6,454 nt of DNA from positions 1 to 6,454 of the forward strand of contig JBAYFO010000099.1 in the NCBI GenBank assembly GCA_041667115.1, read 5' to 3'. The notes below the pieces were generated by a model. It did not search any database and was not told the origin of the DNA. It saw only the letters and a program-made list of their open reading frames with translations. Positions within the stretch are counted from its first letter, which is position 1. Every line of letters starts with the position of its first letter. The position numbers were made by a program, and so were the translations under genes. Below, piece by piece: positions 6,307-6,454 of this stretch. Source of the stretch: UBA1563 sp041667115. Lineage in GTDB: Bacteria; Bacteroidota; Ignavibacteria; Ignavibacteriales; Ignavibacteriaceae.

Positions 6307-6328
6307 TTTCAACTTTCAACTTTTCAAC
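6307..6328 (+). repeat. TTTCAAC 7-base array overlapping a stop codon
   Basis: Three TTTCAAC units (6307-6313, 6314-6320, 6322-6328), with one extra T before the last. On the minus strand this reads as GTTGAAA units, and the first of these supplies the TGA that ends the partial gene on the right edge. Confidence 0.65.
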
Positions 6329-6454
6329 TCCCCAACAGCCTCTGGAATTTAGTTCTGATCCTTTTTCTTGCCTTCTCCACTTCACTTACTTCAATACCAA
6401 GCTTATCGGCAATAGCTATATTTGATCTAACACTTTCAAGCCGTTCCTCCAAAA
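6324..6454 (-). CDS. 3' end of a gene with a helix-turn-helix or sigma-like tail
   Basis: Only the last 42 codons are in the window; the frame is open to the right edge and ends at TGA 6326-6324. The visible tail, LEERLESVRSNIAIADKLGI followed by EVSEVEKARKRIRTKFQRLL, looks like a helix-turn-helix end. IADKLGI reads as the first helix and turn, VSEVEKARKRIRTKF as a basic recognition helix. This resembles sigma-70 region 4.2, but so short a fragment cannot prove it. It lies 220 bases upstream of the acidic protein gene in the same direction and may belong to the same functional group. Its stop codon falls in a GTTGAAA repeat array, so the end of the protein may have been reshaped. Confidence 0.6.
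   Translation of the reverse strand, partial: LEERLESVRSNIAIADKLGIEVSEVEKARKRIRTKFQRLLGS

Larger units (their letters stand above)
6104..6323. other. Gene-free spacer with repeat elements
   Basis: No plausible gene lies in these 220 bases on either strand. They hold an ATCAGT-type element (6200-6222), the 13-mer TTTTTACTAATTT (6296-6308) and most of a TTTCAAC array (6307-6328). The 80 or so bases nearest the acidic gene look unique and would be the place for a promoter, but I see no convincing -35/-10 pair. Confidence 0.6.

Overview
This is an A/T-rich accessory region with every recognisable gene on the minus strand, so it reads from right to left. The long, repeat-filled spacers, the WbpA-type sugar genes and the WzxC-like flippase suggest a free-living bacterium of the Bacteroidota/Ignavibacteria kind. 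No rRNA or housekeeping marker is present, so this is only a weak inference.

Right part (about 4780-6454): the 3' end of a gene whose tail looks like a sigma-factor or helix-turn-helix end, then an unrecognised acidic 125-residue protein, then an ImmA/IrrE-type zinc metallopeptidase. These three could form a regulatory proteolysis module, but no function can be assigned to the small protein. The spacer between the last two genes is almost entirely an 89-base palindromic repeat. The peptidase gene carries a double G/C-rich palindromic repeat inserted in frame between its zinc-binding motifs.

Middle (4494-4779): a spacer with no gene, built of short 7- and 8-base repeat arrays and a GAGCGAAGTCGA-type interspersed element.

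Left part (1-4493): a surface-polysaccharide block. It starts with an intact WbpA-type UDP-N-acetylglucosamine 6-dehydrogenase. Next comes a decayed UDP-GlcNAc 2-epimerase (wecB-like) with an insertion, three stop codons, a frameshift and a missing 3' end. A WzxC-like O-unit/polysaccharide flippase follows, starting 16 bases past the point where epimerase homology stops, and then an FkbM-family methyltransferase that runs off the window. Working together, the dehydrogenase would make a uronic acid sugar nucleotide, the flippase would export the lipid-linked product, and the methyltransferase would decorate a sugar. The broken epimerase means the 2-epimerised (ManNAc-type) sugar cannot be made from this copy.

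The main themes are a freshly decaying epimerase at what looks like a cassette-exchange junction, and repeated colonisation of genes and spacers by several classes of small repeat.
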